Shown: in pieces, positions 17,547 to 28,100 of the stretch
Layout of the letters: each line of letters begins with the position of its first letter
Numbering within the stretch: the first letter of the stretch is position 1
Source: Ignavibacterium sp.
GTDB taxonomy: Bacteria > Bacteroidota > Ignavibacteria > Ignavibacteriales > Ignavibacteriaceae
Reading direction: 5' to 3'
NCBI GenBank assembly: GCA_025056745.1
Contig: JANWVQ010000056.1
Coordinates: forward strand, 1 to 46,030
Length of the DNA: 46,030 nucleotides
Notes under the pieces: generated by a model
What the model saw: the letters and a program-made list of their open reading frames with translations, nothing else
Told to the model about the DNA's origin: nothing
The model's database searches: none
Position numbers and translations under genes: made by a program

Positions 17547-17961
17547 AGTTTTTAATTAATTTGCACGCAAATATATCATTTACTACTGAATTTTTGACTT
17601 ACTAACAAGATTTTAGACGAACAAACTCCATTTAAGTCTCAATCTATAGATGAAACAATTAACATAGGAATTAAGTTTTACTATTAATTTTATGCCCGTA
17701 TTTTGACTTTTATGTAAAATTTTCATCAATACTTGAATAAACTTAATCTAAAATTTTTAAGTTTTATAAAATAATCGATGATACAATCTTAAGTATTAGA
17801 TTTTGTTAAAATCATTCAAATTTTATAAGAATAATTCTCGGGATTTGTTATCTGTTCGAATGTTATTAAATAAACAATATTCTATCTATCATTTTTCAGA
17901 AAAGATAAATGTTATTACTATATTTTCAATATAAATTATGAAACAAATGAAAGGGAAAAAT
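17547..17961. other. 415-bp divergent intergenic region
   Basis: AT-rich spacer between hrcA (minus) and the C69 peptidase gene (plus). It contains a possible TATATTTG element for hrcA and no CIRCE, hairpin or coding region that I can support. Confidence 0.5.
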
Positions 17962-19773
17962 ATGTTTAAAAAATTCATTTTCATTGTATTAATAATTTTT
18001 CTAACAAACGAATCGGCTCTACCCTGCACAAATTTTATTGTTACAAAAGGAGCTTCAACTGATGGTTCTGTTCATATATGTTACACAGCTGATTCATTTA
18101 CTTTGTATGGAGAATTATATTATTTCCCTGCTGCTAAATACCCTGAAGGAACTTGGTTAGATATTTATGATTGGGACACAGGTAAATATTTAGGCAGAAT
18201 AAAACAAGCTCGCGAAACTTACAACGTTGTTGGTAATATGAATGAATATCAAGTAGTAATAGGTGAAACAACTTTTGGTGGACGAGAAGAATTAATTAAC
18301 AAAAAAGGGATTCTCGATTATGGTAGTTTAATGTATATAGCTTTACAAAGATCAAAAACCGCACGTGAAGCAATTAAAATTATGACAGATTTAGTTGAAG
18401 AATATGGATATTATAGCTCAGGCGAGTCATTCTCAATAGCTGATGCCAATGAAGCTTGGATTCTTGAGATGATTGGTAAAGGTGAAGGCAGAAAGGGTGC
18501 TGTTTGGGTTGCTGTAAGAATCCCAGATGGATACGTCTCCGCTCACGCTAATCACGCAAGGATTACAAAAATAAATTTTAACGATCCAGATAATTATTTG
18601 TATTCAAAAGACGTTGTAAGCTTTGCAAGAGAGATGGGCTATTTTAACGGAAGGGATGAGGATTTTAGTTTTTCTGACGTTTATGCTCCTCTTGATTTCG
18701 GTGCAATTAGATTCTGCGAGGCAAGAGTTTGGTCTTTGTTTAGAAGGGTAAATAAGGATATGGAAAAATATATTTCCTATATAAGAGGCGAATCCTTAGA
18801 AAGAATGCCTTTGTATATTAAACCAGACCAAAAACTTTCACTAGCTGATGTTAAAAAATTAATGCGAGACCACTATGAAGGAACAGAGTTAGATATAACA
18901 AAAGGAATTGCCTCAGGTTGGTATAATACACCAGTTCGATGGCGTCCTCTTGTCTGGGAATACGAGGGTAATCAATACTTTAATGAAAGGCCGATCTCAA
19001 CTCCTCAAACGGGCTTTTCATTTGTCTCTCAAGCAAGATCTTATTTACCAAGAGAAGTCGGGGGAGTTTTGTGGTTCGGTGTTGATGATACTTACTTTAC
19101 TGTTTGGGTCCCAATGTATTCTTCAATAACAAAGATACCCTATAATTTTCAACAAGGACTTGGTTCATTGAACAAATATCACAGTGATGCTGCATTTTGG
19201 ATTTTTAATTTCGTCTCCAATTACGCATATCCAAAGTTCTCAATTGTAAAAGATGATATTCAAAAGGTCCAATCAGAATTAGAAGGTAAGTTTCACGCTC
19301 GTCAAAAATCAATTGAAGATGCTGCTCAAGTTCTGCTAAAGGAATCTCAGGCAAAAGCAATTGATTATCTCACAAACTACTCCAACGAAATGGCTAAAAT
19401 AACTATTGAAAGATGGAGAAAACTCGGTGAGGATTTAATTGTTAAATATTTGGATGGAATTAAGAAAAATGAATATGGTAATCCAGTAAATATTGGTTAT
19501 TCAAAAGAATTCAAAAAGTATATTGTTGAAGAGAGTGGGGATAAGTATAAAATGAAAAAACTTCCAACTGAATTAGATGAAGAATATGCCAGTGCAATAA
19601 AAAATGCAGATAGTCTTCTAAAATCAAAAAAATACGATGAGGCAAAAAAAGAATTTCAAAAAGCTTTGAGTATTAAACCAGAAGACGAATCAGTTAAATC
19701 AAAACTCAATAAAATTGAAGAACTTCTAAAAAGAATCGACGAATTACATAAAGAAAACTTCGAAGTGAAATAA
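17962..19773 (+). CDS. Secreted C69-family (PepD-like) dipeptidase with TPR-like tail
   Basis: This is a 603-aa protein from the ATG at 17962, which follows AAAGGGA; an in-frame ATG at 17938 has no ribosome-binding site. A signal peptide (residues 1-~21) ends just before CTNFIVTKGASTDGSV. The Cys22 exposed after cleavage is the N-terminal nucleophile of family C69 dipeptidases. Supporting motifs include GETTFGG, DYGSLMYIALQRSKTAREAI and AHANHARITKI. The last ~75 residues (YASAIKNADSLLKSKKYDEA, then KKEFQKALSIKPEDES) look like a tetratricopeptide repeat hairpin. It probably degrades peptides outside the cytoplasm. There is no T9SS tail. The gene is monocistronic with a hairpin at 19780-19822. 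Confidence 0.87.
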   Translation: MFKKFIFIVLIIFLTNESALPCTNFIVTKGASTDGSVHICYTADSFTLYGELYYFPAAKYPEGTWLDIYDWDTGKYLGRIKQARETYNVVGNMNEYQVVIGETTFGGREELINKKGILDYGSLMYIALQRSKTAREAIKIMTDLVEEYGYYSSGESFSIADANEAWILEMIGKGEGRKGAVWVAVRIPDGYVSAHANHARITKINFNDPDNYLYSKDVVSFAREMGYFNGRDEDFSFSDVYAPLDFGAIRFCEARVWSLFRRVNKDMEKYISYIRGESLERMPLYIKPDQKLSLADVKKLMRDHYEGTELDITKGIASGWYNTPVRWRPLVWEYEGNQYFNERPISTPQTGFSFVSQARSYLPREVGGVLWFGVDDTYFTVWVPMYSSITKIPYNFQQGLGSLNKYHSDAAFWIFNFVSNYAYPKFSIVKDDIQKVQSELEGKFHARQKSIEDAAQVLLKESQAKAIDYLTNYSNEMAKITIERWRKLGEDLIVKYLDGIKKNEYGNPVNIGYSKEFKKYIVEESGDKYKMKKLPTELDEEYASAIKNADSLLKSKKYDEAKKEFQKALSIKPEDESVKSKLNKIEELLKRIDELHKENFEVK

Positions 19774-19779
19774 ATAATA

Positions 19780-19822
19780 AATGCCACTAATTACTACTTA
19801 GTTTAATGTAATTAGTGGCATT
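19780..19822 (+). terminator. Hairpin terminator shared by convergent C69 peptidase and mscL genes
   Basis: Perfect 15-bp arms AATGCCACTAATTAC (19780-19794) and GTAATTAGTGGCATT (19808-19822) surround a 13-base loop, 6 bases after the peptidase stop. The downstream T tract is weak (CTCCTGATTTCTT). The stem is strong enough to act as a bidirectional terminator or 3'-end stabiliser. Confidence 0.65.
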
Positions 19823-19900
19823 CTCCTGATTTCTTAAATGTTTTTTTAATTTAGAATTTAGAATTTATAATGTATAATTTATATTGAAGAAATTATGATC

Positions 19901-20296
19901 TTATTTTTTCAAGAGGTCTCGAATTTCAGTTAAAAGTTTAACTTCGATTGATGGTTCAGATATCTTTGGTTTTTCTTGTTCTTTCGACTTTAAAGAATTA
20001 ATTCCTTTTATCAATAAAAAAACTGAAAAAGCAATAATTAAAAAATCAACAACGTTGTTTAAGAATTTTCCATAACTTAAAAGCACTGGAGGATTCTCAC
20101 CCTCAGCTGATTTTAACACAATTGCGAAATTACTAAAATCTACCCCGCCAAGGATTAAACCAATCGGTGGCATAATTACATCTGAAACCAATGAAGAAAC
20201 GATTTTTCCAAATGCAGTTCCAATTATAATACCAACTGCAAGGTCGACAACATTTCCCCTTAAAGCAAATTTTTTAAACTCTTCAAAAAATTTCAT
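19901..20296 (-). CDS. mscL: Large-conductance mechanosensitive channel
   Basis: This is a 131-aa protein from the ATG at 20296, which follows GGAGG with 4-base spacing; a longer frame starts at a TTG at 20326. The N-terminal helix [20 protein letters not shown] leads into TM1 ([20 protein letters not shown]). The segment [16 protein letters not shown] and a second membrane helix ([16 protein letters not shown]) follow, then a C-terminal amphipathic helix ([11 protein letters not shown]). It is the homopentameric inner-membrane valve that opens on hypo-osmotic shock. Confidence 0.95.
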   Translation of the reverse strand: MKFFEEFKKFALRGNVVDLAVGIIIGTAFGKIVSSLVSDVIMPPIGLILGGVDFSNFAIVLKSAEGENPPVLLSYGKFLNNVVDFLIIAFSVFLLIKGINSLKSKEQEKPKISEPSIEVKLLTEIRDLLKK

Positions 20297-20314
20297 AAAA
20301 CCTCCACATAAATG

Positions 20315-20421
20315 AGACAGTCTCAAAGTTTTAATTATGGATTTCTCAAAAATAATTTTTCAACAAAAACTTCATTAAAATTTTAATTAATCTAATATAA
20401 TCTTTTACTTTGAGACTGTCT
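20315..20421. repeat. 15-bp inverted repeat enclosing a 77-bp AT-rich spacer (MITE-like)
   Basis: AGACAGTCTCAAAGT (20315-20329) is the exact reverse complement of ACTTTGAGACTGTCT (20407-20421). Each arm contains the near-palindrome GAGAC-N-GTCTC. The 77-bp interior is almost pure A/T and non-coding. The pair sits between the T9SS cargo gene and mscL. Flanks TAAATG and TAAATA are similar but not an exact target duplication, so insertion is only suggested. A distant variant, TTGAGACGCTCTAAG, lies upstream of the TonB receptor (28426-28440). Confidence 0.5.
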
Positions 20422-20444
20422 AAATATTTCAAGCTTAAATTTAA

Positions 20445-22013
20445 TTATTTCATTAATACCATTTTCTTAACAGATGTAAAGTTATCTGTTGAGAGTTTAT
20501 AAACATATACACCTGATGGCAAATCTTTTGCATCAAAATCAACCCTGTGATATCCTTGTTCCTTAGGCTCATTAATTAAAACAGCTACTTCCTCTCCAAC
20601 TAAATTGTAAACTGATAACTTAACATTTGATCTTTCCTTCAATACATAACCTATTTTTGTTTTTTGATTAAATTGATTGTGATAATTTTGTTCTAATACA
20701 AAATCATTCAAACCTCTTACATCAATCTCAATTTCATCTGAGAAATGGAATAAACCATTAAAATCTATTTGCTTTAATCTATAGATATAGCTTCCATCAA
20801 GTAAATCTCTATCTATAAATGAGTAAGTTTGAGGAGCAGTTGTAGTTCCTGCGCCTTTAACAAATCCGACAGAGACGTAGGTATCTGAATATTTTGTCTT
20901 TCTTTGAATCTCAAAACCGTGATTATTTAGCTCAGAGGCAGTAGTCCATTCTAATTTAACTGCTGAATTAAGCAATGAAGCTGTAAATGAAGTTAATTCT
21001 ACTGGTAGTGGAGGACCACTGAATTTCAAAATTGTTCCGTTATTACCAACAGCCCAAGCAAAGTTTGAGGTTGCATCAATTCCGTATAAAGCTTGAGTAG
21101 TACCAGTTGGAAGCGATACCCAATCAATTCCATTAGTAGTATAATAACTTACTCCACTATTACCAACAGCCAAATACAAATTGAAATTAGGAACATTAAC
21201 TATATATCTAAAGCCAACTCCAGATAGGGTTGATGTTGTCCAAGTGCTTCCACCGTTTGTTGTTCTTGCAACTGTTCCATCAAGACAGACTACAATACCA
21301 TTATTAGCATTTGCAAATGCGACGTAACTTGAACCAGCATAACCTTGTTGTTGATTGAATCCTGTGACAGTCCAAGTCAAACCTTTATCAGTTGATCTGT
21401 AAACTTTGGTTGGATTAACATTTGAGCTGTAGTATGATGTAAACCACACGTTATTTCCAAAGATGTCAATTGAACCTGCTGCTCCATATTCTCCATTTAC
21501 ACTATCTGCAGGCGGAATATTTGCTCGAGGCACTCTGACCCAAGTAGTACCTCCATTAGTAGTTCTTAAAATCTCCCAGTAAGTTGAGGGATATGGATCT
21601 GGATCAGCATAACAAATTCCTTCATTAGCATTAAAAAATCTTATTGCGTCACCAAAACCATTTGGATTGTTGTATTGTTGAACCCAAGAAGTTCCGCCGT
21701 TAGTAGTTTTCCAAATGTAAAAATTAGCAGTGCCTCCAACTGTACCGGTAACCCACGCGACCTCTGCATCCAAAGCGTCAATTGAGTAATTGATAACATT
21801 GGGATCCGTTGGTGTCCTTAATTCCCAGGTTGTTCCACCATTCGTTGTTCTTAGAACAACACCGTTATTTCCGCAAGCCCAGACAACATTATCATTAACA
21901 GCCTTGACTTGGCGGATTCTAACTGTTGTGCCACTAGTTTGTGCTACCCATTGTGAATAAATTTCAGTAGCACCGAAAAGAAGCAAAAGAAGAACAATTA
22001 AAAGTTTTTTCAT
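20445..22013 (-). CDS. T9SS cargo protein with YCF48-like beta-propeller
   Basis: This 522-aa exported protein has a signal peptide (residues 1-~20). Residues ~22-330 repeat the pattern TTNGGTTW/TTNGGSTW with V-x-W-A-[CV]-G-N-x-G, typical of YCF48/BNR-like beta-propellers (about six blades). A linker domain follows (VELTSFTASLLNSAVKLEWT). The C-terminal ~85 residues are a type A T9SS sorting domain ending DLPSGVYVYKLSTDN and VKKMVLMK. In the sorting domain the usual NYPNPFNP is NYHNQFNQ, so all three prolines are replaced. The ATG has GGAGG. It is probably secreted through the outer membrane and surface attached; its ligand is unknown. Confidence 0.88.
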   Translation of the reverse strand: MKKLLIVLLLLLFGATEIYSQWVAQTSGTTVRIRQVKAVNDNVVWACGNNGVVLRTTNGGTTWELRTPTDPNVINYSIDALDAEVAWVTGTVGGTANFYIWKTTNGGTSWVQQYNNPNGFGDAIRFFNANEGICYADPDPYPSTYWEILRTTNGGTTWVRVPRANIPPADSVNGEYGAAGSIDIFGNNVWFTSYYSSNVNPTKVYRSTDKGLTWTVTGFNQQQGYAGSSYVAFANANNGIVVCLDGTVARTTNGGSTWTTSTLSGVGFRYIVNVPNFNLYLAVGNSGVSYYTTNGIDWVSLPTGTTQALYGIDATSNFAWAVGNNGTILKFSGPPLPVELTSFTASLLNSAVKLEWTTASELNNHGFEIQRKTKYSDTYVSVGFVKGAGTTTAPQTYSFIDRDLLDGSYIYRLKQIDFNGLFHFSDEIEIDVRGLNDFVLEQNYHNQFNQKTKIGYVLKERSNVKLSVYNLVGEEVAVLINEPKEQGYHRVDFDAKDLPSGVYVYKLSTDNFTSVKKMVLMK

Positions 22014-22036
22014 AGTACCTCCTTTTATTTTTTTAT

Positions 22037-23683
22037 TTACAAGCGGATTGGTCCCGCTTTTTTAACTTCTTCACTACATCCGTTTTCATACAATTTGAAA
22101 TTTTCAATAAACCTCGCTGCTAAAGCATCATATTTTTTCCAATACTCGTCTTTATTGCCCCAACTGCTTGAAGGATCGAGAACTTCATCGGGGACTTCTG
22201 GACAAGTTAGTGGTACCTCGAAACCGAATAATTTATCTTTTCTATAATTCACATAATCGAGTTTCCCCTCCAATGCAGCATTAAGAAGATTTCTTGTATG
22301 TCGAATACTAATTCTTTTACCAACACCAAATCTTCCACCGACCCAACCTGTATTAACAAGCCAAACATTTACTTTGTGTTTTAACATTCGTTCTTTTAAC
22401 ATTGAAGCATATTCGAAAGGATGCCGTACCATAAAAGGAGCACCAAAGCAAGCTGAGAAAGTTATTTGTGGTTCTATTCCCAATCCTATCTCTGTGCCTG
22501 CAATTTTTGATGTATAACCACTTATAAAGTGATACTGAGCTTGAGCAGGATTTAATCTTGCAATAGGTGGTAAAACTCCAGATGCATCACAAGTTAAAAA
22601 AATGATATTTTTTGGGTGTGAACGAACATAACCTTCTTTTACAATATTAGGAATAAATTCCAATGGATAAGAGCAACGAGTATTTTCAGTTATATGATCA
22701 TCATCAAGATCGATATATCTGCTAACTGGATCAAAGACTACATTTTCGAGAATTGTTCCAAATCTTTTTGTTGTAGCATAGATTTCAGGTTCATTTTCAG
22801 CTGATAATCTGATAACTTTTGCATAACATCCACCTTCAAAATTGAAAACTCCTTGAGAGCTCCAACCGTGTTCATCATCACCAATAAGTTTTCTTTTTGG
22901 ATCAGCTGAAAGTGTAGTTTTACCAGTACCACTTAAACCGAAAAATAGTGCTACATCACCGTCTTTACCAACATTTGCGGAGCAATGCATTGGGAGAACA
23001 TCTTCAAAAGTTAGTAGATAATTAAGAAGAGTAAATACAGATTTTTTTATTTCGCCTCCATATAAAGTATTCAATATAACTGCCATCCTCTGTTCGAAAT
23101 TAAGAATTATTGCTGTCTCACTTCTCGTCCCATCAATTATAGGATCTGCTTTAAAGCCTGGTAAACTAATAACAGTAAATTCAGGAACGAACTTTTTTAA
23201 TTCATCTTTATTTTCAGTTGTTATAAACATATTTCTTGCAAATAAACTATGCCAAGCTTTTTCAGTAATTATTCTGATCGGCATTCTATAATCTGGATCA
23301 GCACCGACATAACAATCTTGAACAAAAAGTTCTTCACCAATTAAGTATGCTTGAATTCTTCCGACTAATTGATTAAATTTTTCAGAGCTGAAGGGACGAT
23401 TATAAGCGCCCCACCAAATTTTATCTTTAGTACTATTCTCTTGAACAATAAACTTATCAGCTGCAGCACGTGCTGTATGCTTTCCAGTATGAACAACTAA
23501 AGCTCCTTGTTTTGAAATTTTCCCTTCATTTCTAAATATTGCTTCCTCATAAAGTGCTTCAACAGGAAGATTCCAATATACTCTATCAAGGCCTGTGAAT
23601 CCTTGATTTTTAAGGCGAAAATCTGAAGCTAATTCGGATGCTTGTTTACTTGCAGGGGTTTCGAATTCTAAATACTTACTCAT
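22037..23683 (-). CDS. pckA: Phosphoenolpyruvate carboxykinase (ATP)
   Basis: This is a 548-aa protein from the ATG at 23683 (ATGA overlap with the upstream aminotransferase stop); a TTG two codons earlier is unlikely. It contains the P-loop FGLSGTGKTTLS (248-259), the metal-binding LIGDDEHGW (267-274) and the GADPDYRMPIRIITEKAWHS region of ATP-type enzymes. It converts oxaloacetate plus ATP to PEP, CO2 and ADP, the first step of gluconeogenesis, or runs in reverse. Pairing with aspartate aminotransferase suggests joint use of oxaloacetate. Confidence 0.96.
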   Translation of the reverse strand: MSKYLEFETPASKQASELASDFRLKNQGFTGLDRVYWNLPVEALYEEAIFRNEGKISKQGALVVHTGKHTARAAADKFIVQENSTKDKIWWGAYNRPFSSEKFNQLVGRIQAYLIGEELFVQDCYVGADPDYRMPIRIITEKAWHSLFARNMFITTENKDELKKFVPEFTVISLPGFKADPIIDGTRSETAIILNFEQRMAVILNTLYGGEIKKSVFTLLNYLLTFEDVLPMHCSANVGKDGDVALFFGLSGTGKTTLSADPKRKLIGDDEHGWSSQGVFNFEGGCYAKVIRLSAENEPEIYATTKRFGTILENVVFDPVSRYIDLDDDHITENTRCSYPLEFIPNIVKEGYVRSHPKNIIFLTCDASGVLPPIARLNPAQAQYHFISGYTSKIAGTEIGLGIEPQITFSACFGAPFMVRHPFEYASMLKERMLKHKVNVWLVNTGWVGGRFGVGKRISIRHTRNLLNAALEGKLDYVNYRKDKLFGFEVPLTCPEVPDEVLDPSSSWGNKDEYWKKYDALAARFIENFKLYENGCSEEVKKAGPIRL

Positions 23684-24897
23684 GACCAATCCCTCACTAA
23701 TTTTCTATCGCCAATATAAAGTTCATTTGGAGAGTTGGGATCAAGTGCCCACTTCATTCTTTCAATTCCTTCTTGAATTTCTTTAATTGCTCCACAGAAA
23801 CTTAATCTTAAATATCCGTCCAAACCAAATTCTTTTCCAGGGACTGTCAACACTTGAACTTTATCAATTAAAAATTCAGAGAGCTTGTTAGAATCTTTTT
23901 CATAAGCTGAAAAATCTGCAAAGCAATAAAAAGTACCATCAGGCTTTGTTACTTTTACTCCATCAAAAGATTTTAAAAGATCGATCATAACATTTCTATT
24001 GTTTTCAAGGGTTACGCGCAAACTTTCTACAGAGGATTGAATACCATTTAAAGCCCCGACAGCTGCTTTTTGCAATAGGACAGATGGTCCAGAGGTTTGA
24101 TGACCTTGAATATTTGCCATAGCTTCAATCACTTTTTTATTTCCTACAGCCCAACCAATTCTATAACCAGTCATAGCATATTGTTTTGAAACACCATTGA
24201 TGATTATGATTTTTGAATTCTCATCAAGTTTTTTTGCGAACTTAAAACAATTAATTGGTTTTCTTCCATCGAATATTAAACGGTGATATATATCATCCAT
24301 AATCAACCATAGATCTTTTTTCTCACAGGACTCAACGACTTCAGCGATAAAATCTTCACTATACATTGCTCCAGTTGGATTATTTGGGCTATTAATTATA
24401 ACCGCTTTTGTATAAGAACCTACTCTATCAACAATATCTTTTATGCTTGGATAAAACGAACCATCTTCTGGCAAAACAGGAACAGGGATTGCGCCGACCA
24501 AGCGAATCATATCTGGATAACTTACCCAATACGGAGCTGGAAAAATAACTTCTTCTTGAGGATTTAATATTGCTTGTAAAGCAACCATTATTGCCTGCTT
24601 TGCACCACTTGAGGCAATTACATTTTCAGGTCTAACCCTTCTCTCGTAGAACTCTTCAGTATATCGAATAATAGCTTGTTTAAGAGCAGGTATTCCATCA
24701 GCAGGAGCATATCTTACTTCGCCTGTGTTAACATGTGCAATCAATGACAACATTGCATCTAAAGGAGCTTTTGCTTTGGGTTCTCCTCCACCAAGGTGAA
24801 TAACTGGTTCACCCTTTTCTTTTAAGATTGCAAATTTTTCGTTTAGCTTTAAGGTGGGGGAAGGCTTGATTGATTTGGCTATAAGACTGAGACTCAT
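23680..24897 (-). CDS. Class I aminotransferase, aspartate aminotransferase type
   Basis: This 405-aa PLP enzyme of fold type I (subgroup I-gamma) resembles bacterial aspartate aminotransferases. Motifs are HLGGGEPKAKAP (34-45), ASSGAKQAIMVALQAI, INSPNNPTGAMYS with the conserved Asn-Asn-Pro-Thr-Gly, and WLIMDDIYHRL. The Schiff-base lysine is in GVSKQYAMTGYRIGW, and LRLSFCGA carries the substrate-carboxylate Arg. It interconverts aspartate and oxaloacetate. It overlaps pckA by 4 bases, so the two are translationally coupled. Exact substrate range (aspartate, prephenate or alanine) cannot be read from sequence. Confidence 0.9.
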   Translation of the reverse strand: MSLSLIAKSIKPSPTLKLNEKFAILKEKGEPVIHLGGGEPKAKAPLDAMLSLIAHVNTGEVRYAPADGIPALKQAIIRYTEEFYERRVRPENVIASSGAKQAIMVALQAILNPQEEVIFPAPYWVSYPDMIRLVGAIPVPVLPEDGSFYPSIKDIVDRVGSYTKAVIINSPNNPTGAMYSEDFIAEVVESCEKKDLWLIMDDIYHRLIFDGRKPINCFKFAKKLDENSKIIIINGVSKQYAMTGYRIGWAVGNKKVIEAMANIQGHQTSGPSVLLQKAAVGALNGIQSSVESLRVTLENNRNVMIDLLKSFDGVKVTKPDGTFYCFADFSAYEKDSNKLSEFLIDKVQVLTVPGKEFGLDGYLRLSFCGAIKEIQEGIERMKWALDPNSPNELYIGDRKLVRDWS

Positions 24898-25071
24898 AAA
24901 TACTTCCGTAAGAAATTTATAAATTTTATATATGAAACTTATTTGATAAGTTTTAGATTAACAAACTAATTTGATTCGTTAATTATTCTTTTAAGTTGTT
25001 AAAAATTCCTACTTGTCCTATTGGTAGGATTATATTGGATATTAATGGACTTACCAAAGTATTTTAAAACA

Positions 25072-25103
25072 AAAAAGGGTTGCAAAATTTTGCAACCCTT
25101 TTT
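25072..25103 (-). terminator. Bidirectional rho-independent terminator after the TonB receptor gene
   Basis: A perfect palindrome (AAGGGTTGCAAAA, then TTTTGCAACCCTT) spans 25072-25103. It is flanked on the minus-strand 3' side by a T run (TTTTTTGTTTT) and on the plus side by CCCTTTTT. It lies 16 bases beyond the TonB receptor stop codon. Confidence 0.85.
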
Positions 25104-25119
25104 CTTCAAAGAATTATCT

Positions 25120-28100
25120 TTAATTGAATATGTATCTGACTCCGAATTGAATTCTATAAACATCAAAAATAGTAGCAGATGGTTGGAATGTCTTATCGAT
25201 TAACTTTCCACCAATGTTTCTCAATCTGTAAACAGGTTGATTATTAGCACCCACACTTCTGAAAATAAGTGGTTGTGTAGTTGTAAAGACATCACCAACG
25301 CCCCAGTTTCTATTTAAGAGATTTGTAAAGTTGATGAAATCTAATCTGAACTGAAGTGTATTTTTACTACCTAAAATATCAAAGTTATAATCTTGAATTA
25401 TACTAAAATCAGCTCTCCATACCATTGGCATAAATACTCCACCTCTTTCAGCATATTTACCTCTGTTTTTGCTAAGATAAGGATCTTGCTTAATGAATGC
25501 TTCCCAAGCATCTTTTTGTTGTTGAATTGTAAATGTAACACCACTTTCAGTGTATTGTTCAAAGAACATCTCGGACTGATCTTTTGGAATATAAATCAAG
25601 TCGTTGCTTGTACCACCATCATTATTCATATCACCGGCATAGGTATAACTTGCATTTCCTTGAGTGAAGCCTTCGACAAAAAGTGAGAATGTTGTGTTGT
25701 CAACTTTATATGATAATGCACCAATAAATCTATGACCTGGGGAATAAATTGAGAAACCTAAACCAGGATCATTTGCATTTCCATAATGTTGATTATTATT
25801 CCAAGAACCAAAAGCGATTGAACCGGGATCTACAGTATTCTTAGCAACACCATAGTTATAACCAACCTTGAAGAACCAATTATCAGAGAAAGGTTTTTCT
25901 AAAGATGCTGATATGTTCCAAGAATATCCAACATTCTGATTTTTCAAAACTATAGCATTATCAATTTTCTGATAAATCTTTCTTGAGTTAACAGTTTTCC
26001 ATCTTGGTCTGTTATCAACACCGCTGTAAAATGTGTCTGGTTTTGCTTGATTAGCATTTATATAATATATACCATTGACATCTTTGCTATACATAAATTC
26101 TACAGTTCCAACAAATCCCCAGAATAATTTTTGATCAATTCCAATATTTGAGCGCCAGATTTGAGGGAACTTAAAGTCTGGATCGGTTAGTGCCAATTCA
26201 TAAGCTGATGCAGGTGCACCTGTAGCTGGTTGTTTATATTTATCAGGATTTGGATGGAAAGCTCTTCTACGAGTATTTTCTACTCTTTCAAATCCTGTTA
26301 AAACTCCATTATTTCCTATTTGGTTAGAAATCCATACATAAGCTGGTCTTCCAGTGAATATTCCTGTACCACCACGAAGTTGGGTTGTCTTATCTCCGAA
26401 TACATCAAGATTAAATCCAATTCTTGGTGAGAAGAGAATATTTGGATCTGGCATCTTATCAGTCTTGTATTGAACAGTTTTACCATTTTCATCCATAAAT
26501 TTCATTGTATCAACCTCGGCATTTCTGTAACCAGTCTTTTGGAAGAAAGGAACATCAACTCTGAAACCACCGATAATATTTAAGTTATCAGTAATTTGCC
26601 ATTGATCTTGTGCATAAATACCACCATACCAAACTTTAAGAGGTTGAATTGGTTTTGTTTGACCAGGTATGTTAGACCATCTAACTTGAAATCTTCTCAA
26701 TGTAACAGTTGAAGAATCTCTATTAGGGTTTGCTAAATAACCATTTGCATCTGCATAAAAATCAGCTAAAGAATTGTAAACATAAACACTTTGAGAACCA
26801 GGGAAGAATACATTTTCAGATTCATATCTTTCTAAGCTTAAGCCAAAAGTAAGACTATGATTTCCAAGATATAAACTTAAGTTGTTTTGTAATTGATAAC
26901 TCTTGTATCTCAACTCATTATTTGGAGTAAAAGGCTCAAATCCGAATGATGTATAAACAGAACCTCCACTTAATATATCAACAAATGGGAAGAACTTTCC
27001 TACAGGATCTCTACTTTCATCATTAAATGTATAACCTACGATTAAATTATTAGCCATATTGTCTGAAAGAATTGAGTTCCATTCTCCAACAATCGATCGA
27101 ATGTTCTCCATAATTCGATAATTTGAATTTGCGAAATTCAATGCTTGAGTTGTACTTCTACGAGTTCCCCAACCTAAGGAGCTTGAATTAGAAAGTAATA
27201 CATCCGTGAAAGAATCGAGATGGGTATAACGTAAGCTAATTTTATTTTGTTGATCCAAATTATAATCTAATCTTAAAAGAAATCTTGTCGATGGAGTTTG
27301 GAAATCATAACCTTGATAAGGACCTGTTTCATAATCAAATTTTTCTTTTAAGTATTTGCTTAATGCATCCAAATCACTTTTCAGAACTCTGGTGATGTTT
27401 CCACCAACAGGAGTCAATGTATCAGGTCGAGCTAAGAAAGTTGTTCCAGGCTGGACTAAATTATCATCTTCATAATTTACGAAGAAGAACAGTTTTCCTG
27501 GCAAAATAGGTCCACCTAATCTTAGACCAACTTGCTTGAATTTGAATTTACCCGGATTAACCAAATTTTCTCTTGCTTGAGTTCCGACTAAATCTTCATT
27601 TCTTAAATTATAATAAATAGAGCCTTGAAATCTATTAGTTCCTGATTTTGTAACAGTGTTAACTCCTGCTCCAACGAAATTACCATTACGAACATCAAAA
27701 GGAGAAATATTAACTTGAATTTGTTCAATAGCGTCAAGAGATATTGGTGCAACACCTGTTCTATCGCCTGGTAATCCAGCTAAGCCGAATGAATTATTAA
27801 AATAAGAACCATCAACAGTTATATTGTTCATTCTATTATCCATTCCTGCGAAGCTTGCATTACGACCAGCTTGAGGAGTAAGTTTTGTTAAATCTTCTAT
27901 TCTTTTTGAGATTGTTGGGAATGATTCAATTGTCTGTCTTGAGATTGTAGTTGAAGTTCCAGTTCTATCTGATCTTATAATTTCATCTCTTTCTGCAACG
28001 ACTGTAATATCCTCTAATTGGACAGCTGATTCAGTAAGTTTAACATCCAATCTATAATTTTGGCCAAGTTCAAGGAAAACATTTTCAATAACTTGATTGT

